A stretch of 64,000 nt of DNA from Paulinella micropora (GCA_009731375.1 BJOX01000264.1:375760-439759); one strand, 5' to 3'. Shown: positions 20,080 to 30,640, counted from the stretch's first letter. Translations and numbers: made by a program. Notes: generated from the letters alone by a model not told the origin.

Positions 20080-22230
20080 TTGTATAAGTGAGCTTCCTGT
20101 TTATACTTCCCTTATCGCATACTAACCTGGCTCATAACTATTATTTCTATCTATACCTGAAACATGTGCTTTACTTCCTCCACGCCCTGCAGGCTCCCGG
20201 CTTAACTAACTGGAGGAACTAATAACTCCTTGAGGAACAGTTAAATTTACTTAAATATGCATCAATATAATTTTACTTAACCTGTTTTCTAGCTCGGACT
20301 CGCAGGGACTTTTACCTTTACTGACTTTTCACTTGGGCCGGTTTGCTCTGAAAAAATCCTTTCTACTCTAGCAATTCACTCCTTTTTTATCTATATCACC
20401 TTGTAATTTTTCTAACTAACATCCGCTACCACACAATATTGTATAACTTGAACCAAGAGTCTTGCACCACAGATTTTTTCCTCAAAACCTCATAGACTTC
20501 GTGAGCACAACTCACACGCACTGGAGACCATACACACCTTCAACTGCCACATATCAGTAACCTTTGTCTTTTCCATTACCCAGCTCTTGTACTAATCCGA
20601 GGCTAAGCTTATGCAAAGGGGTGAGCACGGTCACTAGGCACGTGGTCCGGTAAATCCATGTTTATGTTGAATATAATAACCATTTCTGAAAGTTGACTGT
20701 GTTCATTTATTAAATTCTTCAAGTTTCTTTGAGCTCGAGTTGTAAGGGTAAAATCAAGTGTCTTCGGTCAGTATAGCAGGTTTCTGGTGAGGTCAGCCGC
20801 GGGACTTATCGGATGGATGTTCAAGTTGCTGGTTGTGGCGCAGTGACTGTATGTAGAGGAAAGCAGTTCTTAATACTACTGAGGCGGTCACGGTAGTCAA
20901 GACATACTGTTGAAGGACGATCATGATGATCATAGTATATATAGAAATATCAATAGCCTCCGAGCAGACTCATGATAATCCGTGAAATCTTGGGGTTTTT
21001 GCGTGAGATGTGGGTGTGCGTCGGTTCATCTCCTGTTTGGCATGGGGAATTTACTGACACTCATCCGTCACAGCGGCACTATGAACGACACTCGGAGCCT
21101 GGGTTGCATTTATTTATTAATATTTATATAGTTTTGAACACTGCATTTTGTGTAACGTGGGACTCTAAGATTACGGGACCGAGCAATAGTGTGCTTCCAG
21201 GTTGCCTCGCTCGGGCCCTCCCTTGCGAGTGTAAAAACTGAAAAAATGCGTATGTAGTCAGTGCAGACTTTGCAACAGAGTCCTTCAACACGTGTAACTT
21301 GGTAATTATTAGTACTTTGAATTTTGACTGTCACGATAAATGTGGAAAAATGGAAACTGAAAATGGCACTGAAAAAAGCGGTGACGGGTGTGCTGCCTTT
21401 TCAATGTATAATAATAAATTTAAACGAAAGTAATAGGTTGATAAGATAAGCACGTCATAATAAAACACAAAACCACCCATGAATAGGAGTAAACTGAAAT
21501 ACTCGGGGCGCCTTCAGCATCGTTGTAGCGTTATTGTCGACCGAGAAAGATGAGACTTATCAAATTTAGTTCAACTTGAATTTTGCTCGTTATGATGGAG
21601 TTTGCCACTTGAGATTCTCACTGGAGTTTATGACTAATTGTAAGACTGATGTGCAAATATCATTTTCTGGGAAATTAGAAAAATACGTCGAGGGGGCAAG
21701 CGCCTGAAGCGTGTACCCGGCAGGGAAAGGGGAACATTGAGCGAGAATTGAGCAGGTTTAGCGGTTGGGAAGTTACTTTTAGCTGTCTGGGTTTGTCATT
21801 CAAAGTAATTTCACACCATTTTGTGTGGTTGTGTGTCTCGTCAGGAAAAAATGTTTTCTGTGAAAATCTACGTGAGCCAGGGCAAAATTGAATATGCACA
21901 AGTTACTTTTGATGAGAGCAGTGACGGTGGCCGTTCCAATGCAAATGTTTGGCTGGTTCTATTCGCTATTGATCCAATGATCGCGCACTCTTGAAGACAG
22001 CATGATCGTTCCCATCAATCGAGTTGGTATGACAAAGCTGGAGCCATCAGTTGAACGCTCACGACAAGCGGTCTGGTCTGCATTTTCGTACCTCCAATAT
22101 CGATTGAAAAAACTGAGCTGAAAGTCGGGTGCTTAGCAACGTGAAAGTCCTTAGTACTAGAACAAATTTATTGGCTAATCTATTGCTCAAATAATGTAAC
22201 AGAACAAGTCTATTGGCTGATCGTTTGCTC
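20080..22230. other. AT-rich region without a recognisable gene
   Basis: The region holds the 3' flank of the PLE and unclassified sequence. ORFs at 20972-21241 and 21675-21899 are short and motif-free. A stretch near 21916-22000 is loosely repeated at 22215-22290 (both contain 'CTTGAAGACAGC' and 'TGTTGATCC/CTATTGATCC'-like pieces). No RNA gene seen. Confidence 0.4.
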
Positions 22231-22299
22231 ATTCTTGAAGACAGCGAGGCCGTTCTATCGAACTGGTTCGGCTTGTTCTGTCCGCTGTTGATCCATGGT

Positions 22300-23282
22300 T
22301 TGCAGAAGGAGAACGGATACGTGTTGAAGTGGAAGAATGTGCTGAAGAAGAAGAAGGAGAATCGGTTGATAAGGAAGAACGAGGATGGGTTGAAGAAGAA
22401 GAGTATGTTGAATAAGAAGAATGGATTGAAGAGCGAGTAGGGGAATGGCTTGAAGCAGAAGGAGAATAAGTTGAAGAAGAAGATTGGGTTGTAGATGAAC
22501 GAGAATGTTTTAAAGGGGAAGAATAGGTTGGAGAAGAAGAAGAAAAAGAAGAAGAAGAAGAAGAAGAAGAAGAAGGAGAAGAAGAAGAAGAAGAAGAAGA
22601 AGGAGAAGGAGGAGGAAGAGTACTAGTATGGATTGAAGAGGGAAAATGGGTTGCCGAGGAAGAAGAAGAACGAGGAGGGGAAGAATTGATGGAAGAAGAA
22701 GAGGAAAGTTGACGGGTAAAGAAGGAAGAAGAACTTGGAGGAGAAGACTGGGTAGAAGAACGAGGAAGTGTTGAAGGGAAAAAATTGGTTGAAGAAGAAG
22801 AAGAAGAAGAAGAAGAAGAAGAAGAAGATGAAGAAGATGAAGACAGGGATGAAAAGGAAGAGGAAGAGGAGGAAGCGGGATGAGGAGAGAAGGAAGGAAG
22901 CGAGGGCATAGAAGTGGATGCCAAGGCAGAGACAAAAGAGAAGGAGGACGAGGAAGTGGAGGAGGAGGAGGAGGAAGAGGAGGAGGAGGAGGAAGAGGAG
23001 GAGGAGGAGGAGGAGGAAGAAGAAGAAGAAGAAGAAGGAGAAGGAGAAGAAGAAGATGAAGAAGAAGAAGAGGAGGAGGAGGAAGAAGAAGAAGCGGTTG
23101 AGGACATATCGCAAGTGAGAAATGAAGAAGAAGAAGAAGAAGAAGAAGAAGAAGAAGAAGAAGAGGACATATGAGATTCGGAGCGAACACGGGTGTGGAA
23201 TGACGACGATTGCAGGGTGGAAGTACGAGAAGGAGAAGACGAAGAGGAAGAGGAAGAGAAGGAGGAGGAAGAAGAGGAGGAG

Positions 23283-23322
<40 letters not shown>

Positions 23323-23354
23323 AAGAAGAAAGTCTAGTAGAAGAAGAAAGTCTG

Positions 23355-23418
<64 letters not shown>

Positions 23419-23440
23419 AGGCGGAGGAAGAAGGAGGGTA
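22300..23440. repeat. Polypurine GAA/GGA block, then TAG repeats
   Basis: The plus strand is nearly pure purine from 22320 to 23280, mixed (GAA)n, (GGA)n and (GAAGAG)n, followed by (TAG)n/(GTA)n at 23285-23420. The poly-Glu and poly-Ser ORFs are repeat artefacts. On the minus strand this is a polypyrimidine tract. Confidence 0.9.
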
Positions 23441-23565
23441 AGGTGGCAGTGGGAAGTTATCGTTGTCGTTGTCGTCGACCAGGTCTTCAGAGCTATCACG
23501 AGGACGGCTTAGTGTGCCGTCAGGCCCCTGATCCTGAGGACGATGATGATGATGATGATGACATG

Positions 23566-23567
<2 letters not shown>

Positions 23568-23630
<63 letters not shown>

Positions 23631-23775
23631 GCTCTCTCTCTCTCTCTCTCTCTCTCNNNNNNNNNNNNNNNNNNNNNNNNNNNNNNNNNNNNNNNNNNNN
23701 NNNNNNNNNNNNNNNNNNNNNNNNNNNNNNNNNNNNNNNNNNNNNNNNNCCCCCCCCCCCCCCTCTCCTCCTCTC
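23568..23775. repeat. CT microsatellite with 93-N gap
   Basis: (CT)n from 23568, N at 23657-23749, then poly-C and (CT)n. This is an unresolved repeat at the gap. Confidence 0.95.
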
Positions 23776-23797
23776 TCTCTCACACACACATACACAC

Positions 23798-23859
23798 CTG
23801 CAGCAAAATGTGGCGTAGCGCACTTTGCGGTCCAGGCAGTGGGTGTACAGCGTTTGCAG

Positions 23860-23863
<4 letters not shown>
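23798..23863 (-). CDS. Candidate 66-nt phase-0 exon (VHPLPG family), copy 1
   Basis: On the minus strand 66 nt lie between an acceptor-like GAGAG and a clear donor (CTGCAG|GTGTGT). Frame 0 reads NAANAVHPLPGPQSALRHIL then LQ. Copies with the same reading frame follow upstream (23925-23990, near 24090, 24290 and 24415). They keep the pattern S-S-S-V-x-A-V-H-P-L-x-G, while many third positions differ. Domain unknown. Confidence 0.45.
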
Positions 23864-23921
<58 letters not shown>

Positions 23922-23924
23922 AAC

Positions 23925-23991
23925 CTGTAGCAAACTATTGCGCGCGCCTTGTACTCCTTGCAGTGGGTGTACAGCTTCCACAGAGCTGCTA
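23925..23991 (-). CDS. VHPLPG-family exon, copy 2
   Basis: Minus strand with donor CTACAG|GTTGG at 23925. In the homologous frame it reads SSSVEAVHPLQGVQGARNSL then LQ. It ends at the same phase as copy 1. The acceptor is probably the CTAG at 23992-23995. Confidence 0.4.
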
Positions 23992-24059
23992 CTAGATATA
24001 GAAATACAATATACATACAAACATGCATGAATAAATACATATATACAATGCATCTTGTT

Positions 24060-24470
24060 ATAAATAGATGTATACAATGCATCTTGTTCCAGGCAGTGGG
24101 TGTACAGCTTGCACAGAGCTGCTACTACATACATGTAGATATAGAAATACAATATACATACAAACATGCATGAATAAATACATACATACAATCATGCACA
24201 GAGTTGCTATACATACATACATACAGATATACACACAATATACATACAAACATGCATGGATAAATACATATATAAAATGCATCTTGTTCTAGGTAGTGGG
24301 TGTAGAGCATGCACAGAGTTGCTATACATGCATACATATAGATATACAGATATTCACACATAATATACATGCAAACACGCATAAATAAATACATATATAC
24401 AATGCATCTTGTTCCAGGCAGTGGATGTACAGTGTGCACTGAGTTGCTATACATGCATACATACAGATAT
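24060..24470 (-). repeat. Truncated VHPLPG-family exon copies in a TACA/ATAC array
   Basis: Three further copies (near 24075-24125, 24280-24330 and 24405-24450), each a roughly 50-bp core containing GCAGTGGGTGTACAGC or a variant, alternate with ATAC/ATAA microsatellite. They lack the donor half of the exon (they stop after about VHPLPG), so they are partial duplicates. Confidence 0.6.
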
Positions 24471-24610
24471 ACACACATACAGATATACATGTATACATGC
24501 ATATACATATGTAGATAGCACAAGCAAACAGACATGTACATACATTAGTATAACTATTTTTTATATCTATGTATACTCATAAAATTAATCATATATACAT
24601 ACATACATAC

Positions 24611-24659
<49 letters not shown>

Positions 24660-25500
24660 ATATTTGTTGACCCGCTGAAGAGAGAAGAGAACTTGTAAAT
24701 ATACATATGCATGCACATTATTGTACATAGATAGACAGTATATGCATTTGTATTATATACATGTATATATGTGACCTGTTGAAAAGAGAAGGAAATGTTT
24801 CCAGCTTAATGGGCAGGGATGGTCTACATACAAGCATGTACACATGTATGTATGTATGTATGTATGTATGTAGGGAATGTTTCCAGCTTAATGGGCAGGG
24901 ATGGTCTACATACAAGCATGTATGCATGTATGTATGTATGTATGTATGTAGGGAATGTTTCCAGCTTAATGGGGAGGGACGGTCTACATACAAGCATATA
25001 TACATACATACATAAATACATACATACATGCATGCATGCATGCATACATACATACACACATACATGCATACATGCATGCATACATACATACATACATACA
25101 TATATGCATGCATGCATAACATGTATGCATGCATAACATGTATGCATACATACGTACATACATACGTACATACATACGTACATACATACATTCATACATA
25201 CATTCATACATAAATACATACATACATACATACATACATACATACATACATACATGCATACATGCATACATGCATGCATGCATGCATGCATGCATACATA
25301 CATACATACATACATACATACTACATACATACATACATACATACATACATGCATGCATGCATGCATACATACATACATACGTACATACATACATACATAC
25401 ATACATAAATACATACATACATACATACATACATACATACATACATACATTCACATACATGCATACATGGATCATACATGCACATGCATACATACATTAC
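24471..25500. repeat. TACA/TGTA, TA and CA arrays with a triplicated core
   Basis: Between microsatellites the core GGAATGTTTCCAGCTTAATG occurs at about 24788, 24873 and 24951, with a diverged piece at 24662-24695. On the minus strand it reads RPSLPIKLETF; in the longest copy PSLFNR follows, with a donor-like CAACAG|GTCACA (exon end near 24777). Probably another duplicated exon. 24985-25500 is (TACA)n with GCATGCAT variants. Confidence 0.7.
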
Positions 25501-25529
25501 ATACATTACATAGATAGATAGATATTTTG

Positions 25530-25568
<39 letters not shown>

Positions 25569-25571
25569 TAT

Positions 25572-25602
<31 letters not shown>

Positions 25603-25640
25603 CACACCGGGTCAAGCGGCCGGGGAGAAATGAGGTGGAT

Positions 25641-25684
<44 letters not shown>

Positions 25685-25817
25685 CAGACAGATAGATAGA
25701 TAGATAGATAGATATATATATATATATAGAGAGAGAGATAGATAGACAGATAGATAGATAGATAGATAGATAGAGATAGAGATAGATAGATAGATAGATA
25801 GATAGATATAGATAGAT

Positions 25818-25868
<51 letters not shown>

Positions 25869-25905
25869 CACACCGGGTCAAGCGGCCGGGGAGAAGTGAG
25901 GTGGA

Positions 25906-25965
<60 letters not shown>

Positions 25966-25975
25966 AGATAGATAG
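25501..25975. repeat. GATA/TA arrays with two truncated exon copies
   Basis: GATA and TATA repeats. Core ACACACCGGGTCAAGCGGCC occurs at about 25602 and 25868. On the minus strand both read [11 protein letters not shown], ending at a donor-like CCCG|GTGTGT. They duplicate the 3' end of the exon at 25984-26119. Confidence 0.8.
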
Positions 25976-25983
25976 TTACACAC

Positions 25984-26119
25984 CTAGTGAAGCGGCCGGG
26001 GAAAATTGAGGCGGAACGAGAAGAAGAACAAGTGGCAAAAGATGGTAGTGAGGATGAGGACAAGGATATTGCAGTGCGTGAATAGTGTTGTCGTTGCGAG
26101 CCGCGCGATCGACGCCAGC
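25984..26119 (-). CDS. Candidate 136-nt exon (PGRFTR family), full copy
   Basis: On the minus strand an acceptor-like GGGAAAAG precedes 26119 and a donor CACTAG|GTGTGT follows 25984. An open frame includes TAISLSSSSLPSFATCSSSR, then [11 protein letters not shown]. Two 3'-end copies lie immediately downstream in GATA arrays (25602 and 25868). Ser-rich, no domain recognised. Confidence 0.45.
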
Positions 26120-26213
26120 CTTTTCCCAATAACATCATACGTAAACATATGTACTTGAATTTTCTTTCTCCCTCACTTTTGCCCCCTTTTCCCTCCTCTT
26201 CTTACTAAGAACC

Positions 26214-26614
26214 NNNNNNNNNNNNNNNNNNNNNNNNNNNNNNNNNNNNNNNNNNNNNNNNNNNNNNNNNNNNNNNNNNNNNNNNNNNNNNNNNNNNNNN
26301 NNNNNNNNNNNNNNNNNNNNNNNNNNNNNNNNNNNNNNNNNNNNNNNNNNNNNNNNNNNNNNNNNNNNNNNNNNNNNNNNNNNNNNNNNNNNNNNNNNNN
26401 NNNNNNNNNNNNNNNNNNNNNNNNNNNNNNNNNNNNNNNNNNNNNNNNNNNNNNNNNNNNNNNNNNNNNNNNNNNNNNNNNNNNNNNNNNNNNNNNNNNN
26501 NNNNNNNNNNNNNNNNNNNNNNNNNNNNNNNNNNNNNNNNNNNNNNNNNNNNNNNNNNNNNNNNNNNNNNNNNNNNNNNNNNNNNNNNNNNNNNNNNNNN
26601 NNNNNNNNNNNNNN
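26214..26614. other. Assembly gap of about 400 N
   Basis: A run of N, followed at once by (CT)n. Nothing can be said about its content. Confidence 0.99.
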
Positions 26615-26616
26615 GG

Positions 26617-26673
<57 letters not shown>

Positions 26674-26685
26674 CCTCCCTTTGAC

Positions 26686-26732
26686 CCCTGCCAAATCCAA
26701 AGGGCAATTTTTCCAGCCTCATTCTTGACAGT
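26686..26732 (-). CDS. Partial copy of the LPFGFG exon
   Basis: The minus strand reads RGHGLSRMRLEKLPFGFG, clearly related to the end of the exon at 27066-27213 (PGLSSRMSLGNLPFGFG). The donor position is GCAG, not GT, so it may use a GC donor or be decayed. Confidence 0.45.
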
Positions 26733-26780
26733 CCGTGACCTCTCCTTTGACCCCCCCTTTCACTCATTCACAACTCTCTT

Positions 26781-27064
26781 TATATATTAATTGTTTCCAC
26801 CACAACAAAATTTTCGGAAAAATAAGACATTTGGACCCGGCCCGAGTAGGATGGTCACTTGACTGTGAAAAGCTGTGGCCGATTGTGCTAGCTGTTGAAC
26901 TTTTTCAGGCCATGGCTGGCACAATTGTGATCACGTGGACATGAACTTGTGACCTTCCCAACTTTTTGCGTGGCCATGGTCACTTTTCACAGTCAAGTGA
27001 CCACACTGTTCGGGTCGGGTCCAAATGTCTTACTTTTTATATGTGGTGGAAATAAATAAATATA
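26781..27064. mobile_element. Foldback element F1 (about 90-bp inverted repeats)
   Basis: The left arm (26781 to about 26880) and right arm (about 26970-27064) are near-perfect inverted repeats. TTTCCACCACA at 26794 matches TGTGGTGGAAA at 27043-27053, and TGGTCACTTGACTGTGAAAA matches its complement around 26980-27000. The centre is about 90 bp and partly palindromic. No ORF: a MITE-like or foldback transposon, or a hairpin formed by inverted duplication. It lies directly downstream of the LPFGFG exon donor. Confidence 0.85.
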
Positions 27065-27065
27065 C

Positions 27066-27213
27066 CAAAACCGAAGGGCAGGTTCCCCAGGCTCATTCTG
27101 GAGGACAGTCCGGGCCGCCACGAGGGCTGCAAGGGTGGGCTGGTCGGGTCGGGTAACGGCTCCATGTCCGGAAAAGCGGCCAAATCAGAAGACACCGCGC
27201 CCACAGCAGGCGG
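27066..27213 (-). CDS. Candidate 148-nt exon (LPFGFG), Pro/Ser-rich
   Basis: On the minus strand an acceptor (CTATCTGAAG) precedes 27213 and a donor (TTTTG|GTATAT) follows 27066. Open frame: PPAVGAVSSDLAAFPDMEPL, then PDPTSPPLQPSWRPGLSSRM and SLGNLPFGFG. GC-rich against its surroundings. Likely a disordered linker with SP sites. A diverged partial copy of its 3' half is at 26686-26732, with foldback F1 in between. Confidence 0.55.
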
Positions 27214-27474
27214 CTTCAGATAGGTAATGTATGTGTGGATGTATGGAGAGTGAGACAGAGGAGGGAGGGAGGGAGGGAGAGAGAGAGAGAGAGAGAGAAA
27301 GAAAGAGAGAGAGAGATAAAGAAAGAAATAGAGAGAGAGAGAGAGAAAGAAAGAAAGAAAGAAAGAGAGAAGAGAGGGAGAGAGAGAGAAAGAGAGAGAG
27401 AGAGAAAGAAAGAAAGAAAGAAAGAAAGAATGCATGCATGCATGCATGCATACATACATACATAGATACATACA

Positions 27475-27505
<31 letters not shown>

Positions 27506-27606
27506 GTATGTATGTTTGTATGTATGCAATATGCATATGCATGCATGCATGTATATATGATGCATGTATGCATGTATGTATTTAGTATGTATGTATGTAT
27601 TACGGA

Positions 27607-27663
<57 letters not shown>

Positions 27664-28095
27664 AGAGCGAGAGAGAGAGAGAGAGATAGAGAGAGACCAT
27701 CTCGGTATCCAGCGACAGTGTGCGTTTTGGCAACTGTCATACGTACATACATACATAACATAACGTAACATAACATAACGTAACATAACATAACATTACA
27801 TAACATAACATTACATAACATAACATTACATAACATAACATACATACATACATACATACATACAACGTGCATACATACAAACATGCATACATGCATGCAT
27901 GCATACATAAATAGATACATAGATACATACATAGATACATACATACTTACATACATACATACATACATGCATACATGCATGCATGCATAAATACATACAT
28001 ACATACATACATACATACATACATACATAGATACATACCTACATACCTACATACATACATACATGCATACATGCATGCATGCATGCATACATACA

Positions 28096-28120
<25 letters not shown>
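27214..28120. repeat. GA/GAAA, TACA, CT and TAACA microsatellites
   Basis: In order: (GA)n/(GAAA)n 27260-27430, (TACA)n, TGTA, (CT)n 27610-27662, (GA)n, an interspersed (ATAACAT)n run 27755-27840, and (TACA)n to 28120. A short unique piece at 27697-27745 reads on the minus strand as AKTHTVAGYRDG, ending in GA repeats; it might be an exon fragment. Confidence 0.85.
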
Positions 28121-28122
<2 letters not shown>

Positions 28123-28126
<4 letters not shown>

Positions 28127-28158
28127 TCGGTGGGGGGCGCAATCAACTCCTCTTCCAC
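28123..28158 (-). CDS. Mini-exon of the VEEELI family, 36 nt
   Basis: On the minus strand GAGAGAAG|GTGGAAGAG opens the segment and GAATAT|GTATGT closes it. It is 36 nt, reading VEEELIAPPTEY. Two relatives lie upstream at 28243-28281 and 28773-28817. The VEEELI positions are kept while third codon positions differ (ATT/ATC; GAA/GAG; GTG/GTA), which argues for past protein-level selection. Confidence 0.55.
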
Positions 28159-28170
28159 CTTCTCTCTCTC

Positions 28171-28224
<54 letters not shown>

Positions 28225-28242
28225 NNNNNNNNNNATACATAC

Positions 28243-28281
28243 TTGTCCGGTGGCAGGCCCCATGATCAACTCCTCCTCTAC
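28243..28281 (-). CDS. Mini-exon of the VEEELI family, 39 nt
   Basis: Minus strand: AAAAG acceptor, then [13 protein letters not shown], then a GTATGT donor. 39 nt, phase 0. Preceded on the minus strand by a long GAAA tract and followed by TATG repeats and a 10-N gap in poly-G (plus-strand poly-C) at 28225-28234. Confidence 0.6.
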
Positions 28282-28285
28282 CTTT

Positions 28286-28289
<4 letters not shown>

Positions 28290-28343
<54 letters not shown>

Positions 28344-28403
28344 TCCCCTCCCCACCCTTTTGCTTTGCTTTGCTTTTGCTTTTGCTTTTCTTTTCTTTTC
28401 TTT

Positions 28404-28438
<35 letters not shown>

Positions 28439-28572
28439 CTCTTTCTTTCTTTCTTTCGAGAGAGAAAGAAAAAGAAAGAAAGAAAGAAAGAAAGAAAGAA
28501 AAACAGAAAGAACGATAGAAAGAAAGATAGAAAGAAAGACAGAAAGACAGAAAGACAGAAAGACAGAAAGAC

Positions 28573-28606
<34 letters not shown>

Positions 28607-28740
28607 TCTCTCTCTCTCTCTCTCTCTATCAAAGGCATACATGCATATTCATGCATGCATCCATCCATCCATCCATCCATCCATCCATCCATCCATCCAT
28701 CCATCCACCCACCCATCCATCCATCCATTCATAGATATAC
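28290..28740. repeat. CTTT/GAAA and CCAT microsatellites
   Basis: (CTTT)n 28284-28455 switches to (GAAA)n 28457-28605, then (CT)n and (CATC)n 28655-28735. The pyrimidine-to-purine switch at 28456 makes a hairpin-capable inverted repeat of about 300 bp. Confidence 0.9.
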
Positions 28741-28772
28741 ATAGATACATAGATACATGAATACATACATAC

Positions 28773-28817
28773 CTGTACAGAGGCTGGCGGAATGATCAGC
28801 TCCTCTTCCACTTCATC
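28773..28817 (-). CDS. Mini-exon of the VEEELI family, 45 nt
   Basis: Best-formed of the three: acceptor CATACACAG, then [15 protein letters not shown], then donor GTATGT. 45 nt = 15 codons, phase 0 at both ends. Its introns are CA/TG and TATG repeats. In-frame tandem mini-exons like these could be included singly or together without changing the frame. Confidence 0.65.
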
Positions 28818-28829
28818 CTGTGTATGTGT

Positions 28830-29273
28830 GTGTGTGTGAGAGATTGAGAGAGAAACATGTGTCAAAGAAATTGACAAGCAAGACGGCAGGAAAAAAAAAA
28901 AAAAGCAAAAAATTTTCGTGTTTTTAACAGTGAAAGATAGATAGATAGATAGATAGATAGACAAGTTAGACGGCAAGAGAAAGGCCAAAAATTTCCCGCA
29001 AAACAAACAAGAAGAAGACGAAAAGAGGAGAAGAGGAGGAGGAGGAGGAGGAGGAAGAGGAGGAAGAGGAGGAGGAGGAGGAAGAAGAAGAAGAAGAAGA
29101 AGAAGAAGAAGAAGCTGATTTTGTCTCCGTCTCATATGTTCTTGCAATATGTACAGCAACAGAAATAACAATACATAGGCAAAAGGAGTTGGGATAGATA
29201 GATAGATAGATAGATAGATAGCTATTTACATACATACAAAGGGTTTGATATAGAGATAGATAGATAGATAGAT

Positions 29274-29300
<27 letters not shown>
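28830..29300. repeat. GGA/GAA and GATA arrays with short unique pieces
   Basis: The unique piece at 28852-28930 (with an A-run) and a related one at 28972-29015 (both containing CAAG...GACGGCA) are separated by GATA repeats. (GGA)n/(GAA)n at 29030-29113 is followed by 29114-29195, unique and not recognised, then GATA. Confidence 0.8.
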
Positions 29301-29306
<6 letters not shown>

Positions 29307-29309
29307 AAT

Positions 29310-29358
<49 letters not shown>

Positions 29359-29359
29359 C

Positions 29360-29402
29360 TGAGATCGCGAGATTGCTTTGCAATCTGAGTGCATAGATAG
29401 AG

Positions 29403-29445
<43 letters not shown>

Positions 29446-29491
29446 CTGAGAGCGCGAGATCGCTTTGCAATCTCAGTGCAGAGATAGATAC

Positions 29492-29523
<32 letters not shown>

Positions 29524-29562
29524 GCAAATCCGACATCCCCATGCTGTGTTTGGGCTCTATCT
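29360..29562 (-). repeat. Exon copies of the SALRLPSE family split by GATA
   Basis: Minus strand: 29443-29480 and 29362-29393 each read SALRLQSDLALSV or SALRLQSNLAISV, and 29524-29562 reads EPKHSMGMSDLP. In the fuller copy at 30304-30387 these two halves are contiguous ([20 protein letters not shown]). Here a (TATC)n run sits exactly between them. Confidence 0.65.
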
Positions 29563-29566
29563 ATAA

Positions 29567-29662
<96 letters not shown>
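29562..29662. repeat. CTAT microsatellite
   Basis: Pure (CTAT)n, opposite in orientation to the neighbouring GATA arrays. Confidence 0.97.
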
Positions 29663-29663
<1 letters not shown>

Positions 29664-29717
29664 CAGGGGGTATGCAGAGGGCCAGCTGTGCTCCGGCCTA
29701 AAACCAAACCCCCTATA

Positions 29718-30108
29718 ATGACGATTTTGTGTCCGCCGTTAATCGCGCGCAGCGCAAGGGCTAAACAGGCAACCAACTCCTGACCATGGCTGATGAAGTC
29801 GGGGCGTGATGCAAAGGGTTGATGAAGTCGGGGTTGTAGAAGGTAACTCACAACGAGCGTGAACTCCTGAAACCTCGACTTGCTCATGGCATCATCTCCT
29901 TATGGCACACGCTCCTGGGGAGTGTTCTAGTGTTGTCCCGTATAGTTCAAAAGGGCTCGGCTACCTTTCGGCTTGAACTGGGCACAGAGACACCAACCAC
30001 AGCGAGACAGTGGTTGGTGTGCAGCTTGGCCGGTGCTGAAAGTTCTTGTCGGGGGTAGTATAGGAGGCCATGGCTTTTCAAGCTAAGCCACGCCCATAGA
30101 TTAAACAT
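29718..30108 (+). mobile_element. Dispersed element D3, copy 1
   Basis: About 390 bp, nearly identical to 42064-42454. Contains a perfect 10-bp stem (CACCAACCAC at 29991-30000 with its complement at 30010-30019) and other short hairpins (GTTCAA...TTGAAC; GGCTT...AAGCC). No ORF conserved. It ends at a (CTAT/CATC)n tract. Possibly a structured non-coding retroelement; family unknown. Confidence 0.75.
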
Positions 30109-30300
30109 ATCTATCTATCCATCTATCTATCTACCTACCTACCTACCTACCTACTTACCTACCGGTCCATCCATCCATCCATCCATCCATCCATCCATCC
30201 ATCCATCCATCCATCCTTCCTTCCATCCATCCATCCATCCATCCATCCATCCATCCATCCATCCATCCATCCATCCATCTATCCATCCATCTATCCATGA
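30109..30300. repeat. CTAT/CTAC/CCAT microsatellite
   Basis: (CTAT)n, (CTAC)n and (CATC)n tracts between element D3 and the exon at 30304. Confidence 0.95.
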
Positions 30301-30303
30301 GAC

Positions 30304-30387
30304 CTCGAGGACGAGCTCGCTGGGCAGCCTCAGTGCAGACAAACCAGACACCCCCATAGTGCGTTTGGGCTCGAGTTTGCCGACCCC
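30304..30387 (-). CDS. Candidate 84-nt exon (SALRLPSE family), intact copy
   Basis: Minus strand: acceptor TATCTCAGAG, then 28 codons [20 protein letters not shown] and LPSELVLE, ending at GAG|GTCTCA. The frame is open, and split copies at 29.4-29.6 kb plus a diverged 5' copy at 30584-30640 share it. No domain recognised. Confidence 0.5.
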
Positions 30388-30464
30388 CTCTGAGATATAC
30401 ATACAGACAAACAGACACAGACAAAACCGATAAATACAGACACATGAGACACATACACACTACA

Positions 30465-30552
30465 TATGCGGCGCGCCAAATTTGACGTGTTTTGCGGGCT
30501 CGCCGGCCCGGCTCGCCCACAAAAAGACGTCAAATTCGTGGCAAGCCGCATA
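30465..30552. mobile_element. Foldback element F2, copy 1
   Basis: A palindromic segment with TTTGACGT...ACGTCAAA arms around a GC-rich core (GCGGGCTCGCCGGCCCGGCT). The second copy is at 62501-62631 in opposite orientation. A detached piece, TATCGGTCACCTCC, present at the end of that copy also occurs at 30684-30722, so this copy is probably split. Confidence 0.75.
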
Positions 30553-30583
30553 ATACATAAAGAGATAGATATTTTGTGCTGCG

Positions 30584-30640
30584 TTTAGGCTCATCTGTTG
30601 TTTCCAAGGGAAACGAGCTTGCCTACCCCCTCTGAGATAT
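30584..30640 (-). repeat. Diverged 5' copy of the 30304 exon
   Basis: The minus strand starts with the same ATATCTCAGAGGGGGT acceptor region, then carries an inserted TTTCCCTTGGAAAC segment and loses the frame. A truncated exon duplicate. Confidence 0.5.

Noticed and set aside
22229-23499. Poly-Ser, poly-Leu and poly-Glu ORFs of 300 codons
   Set aside because: Translation of polypurine/polypyrimidine repeats, although an acidic protein might be imagined.
24984-28817. CRISPR array (regular spacing of repeated cores and spacers here and elsewhere)
   Set aside because: 'Spacers' are microsatellites, repeat lengths vary, no cas genes, and the sequence is eukaryotic.
29780-29830. Hammerhead ribozyme in element D3 (CTGATGA present)
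   Set aside because: No complementary stem II followed by GAAA at the needed distance.
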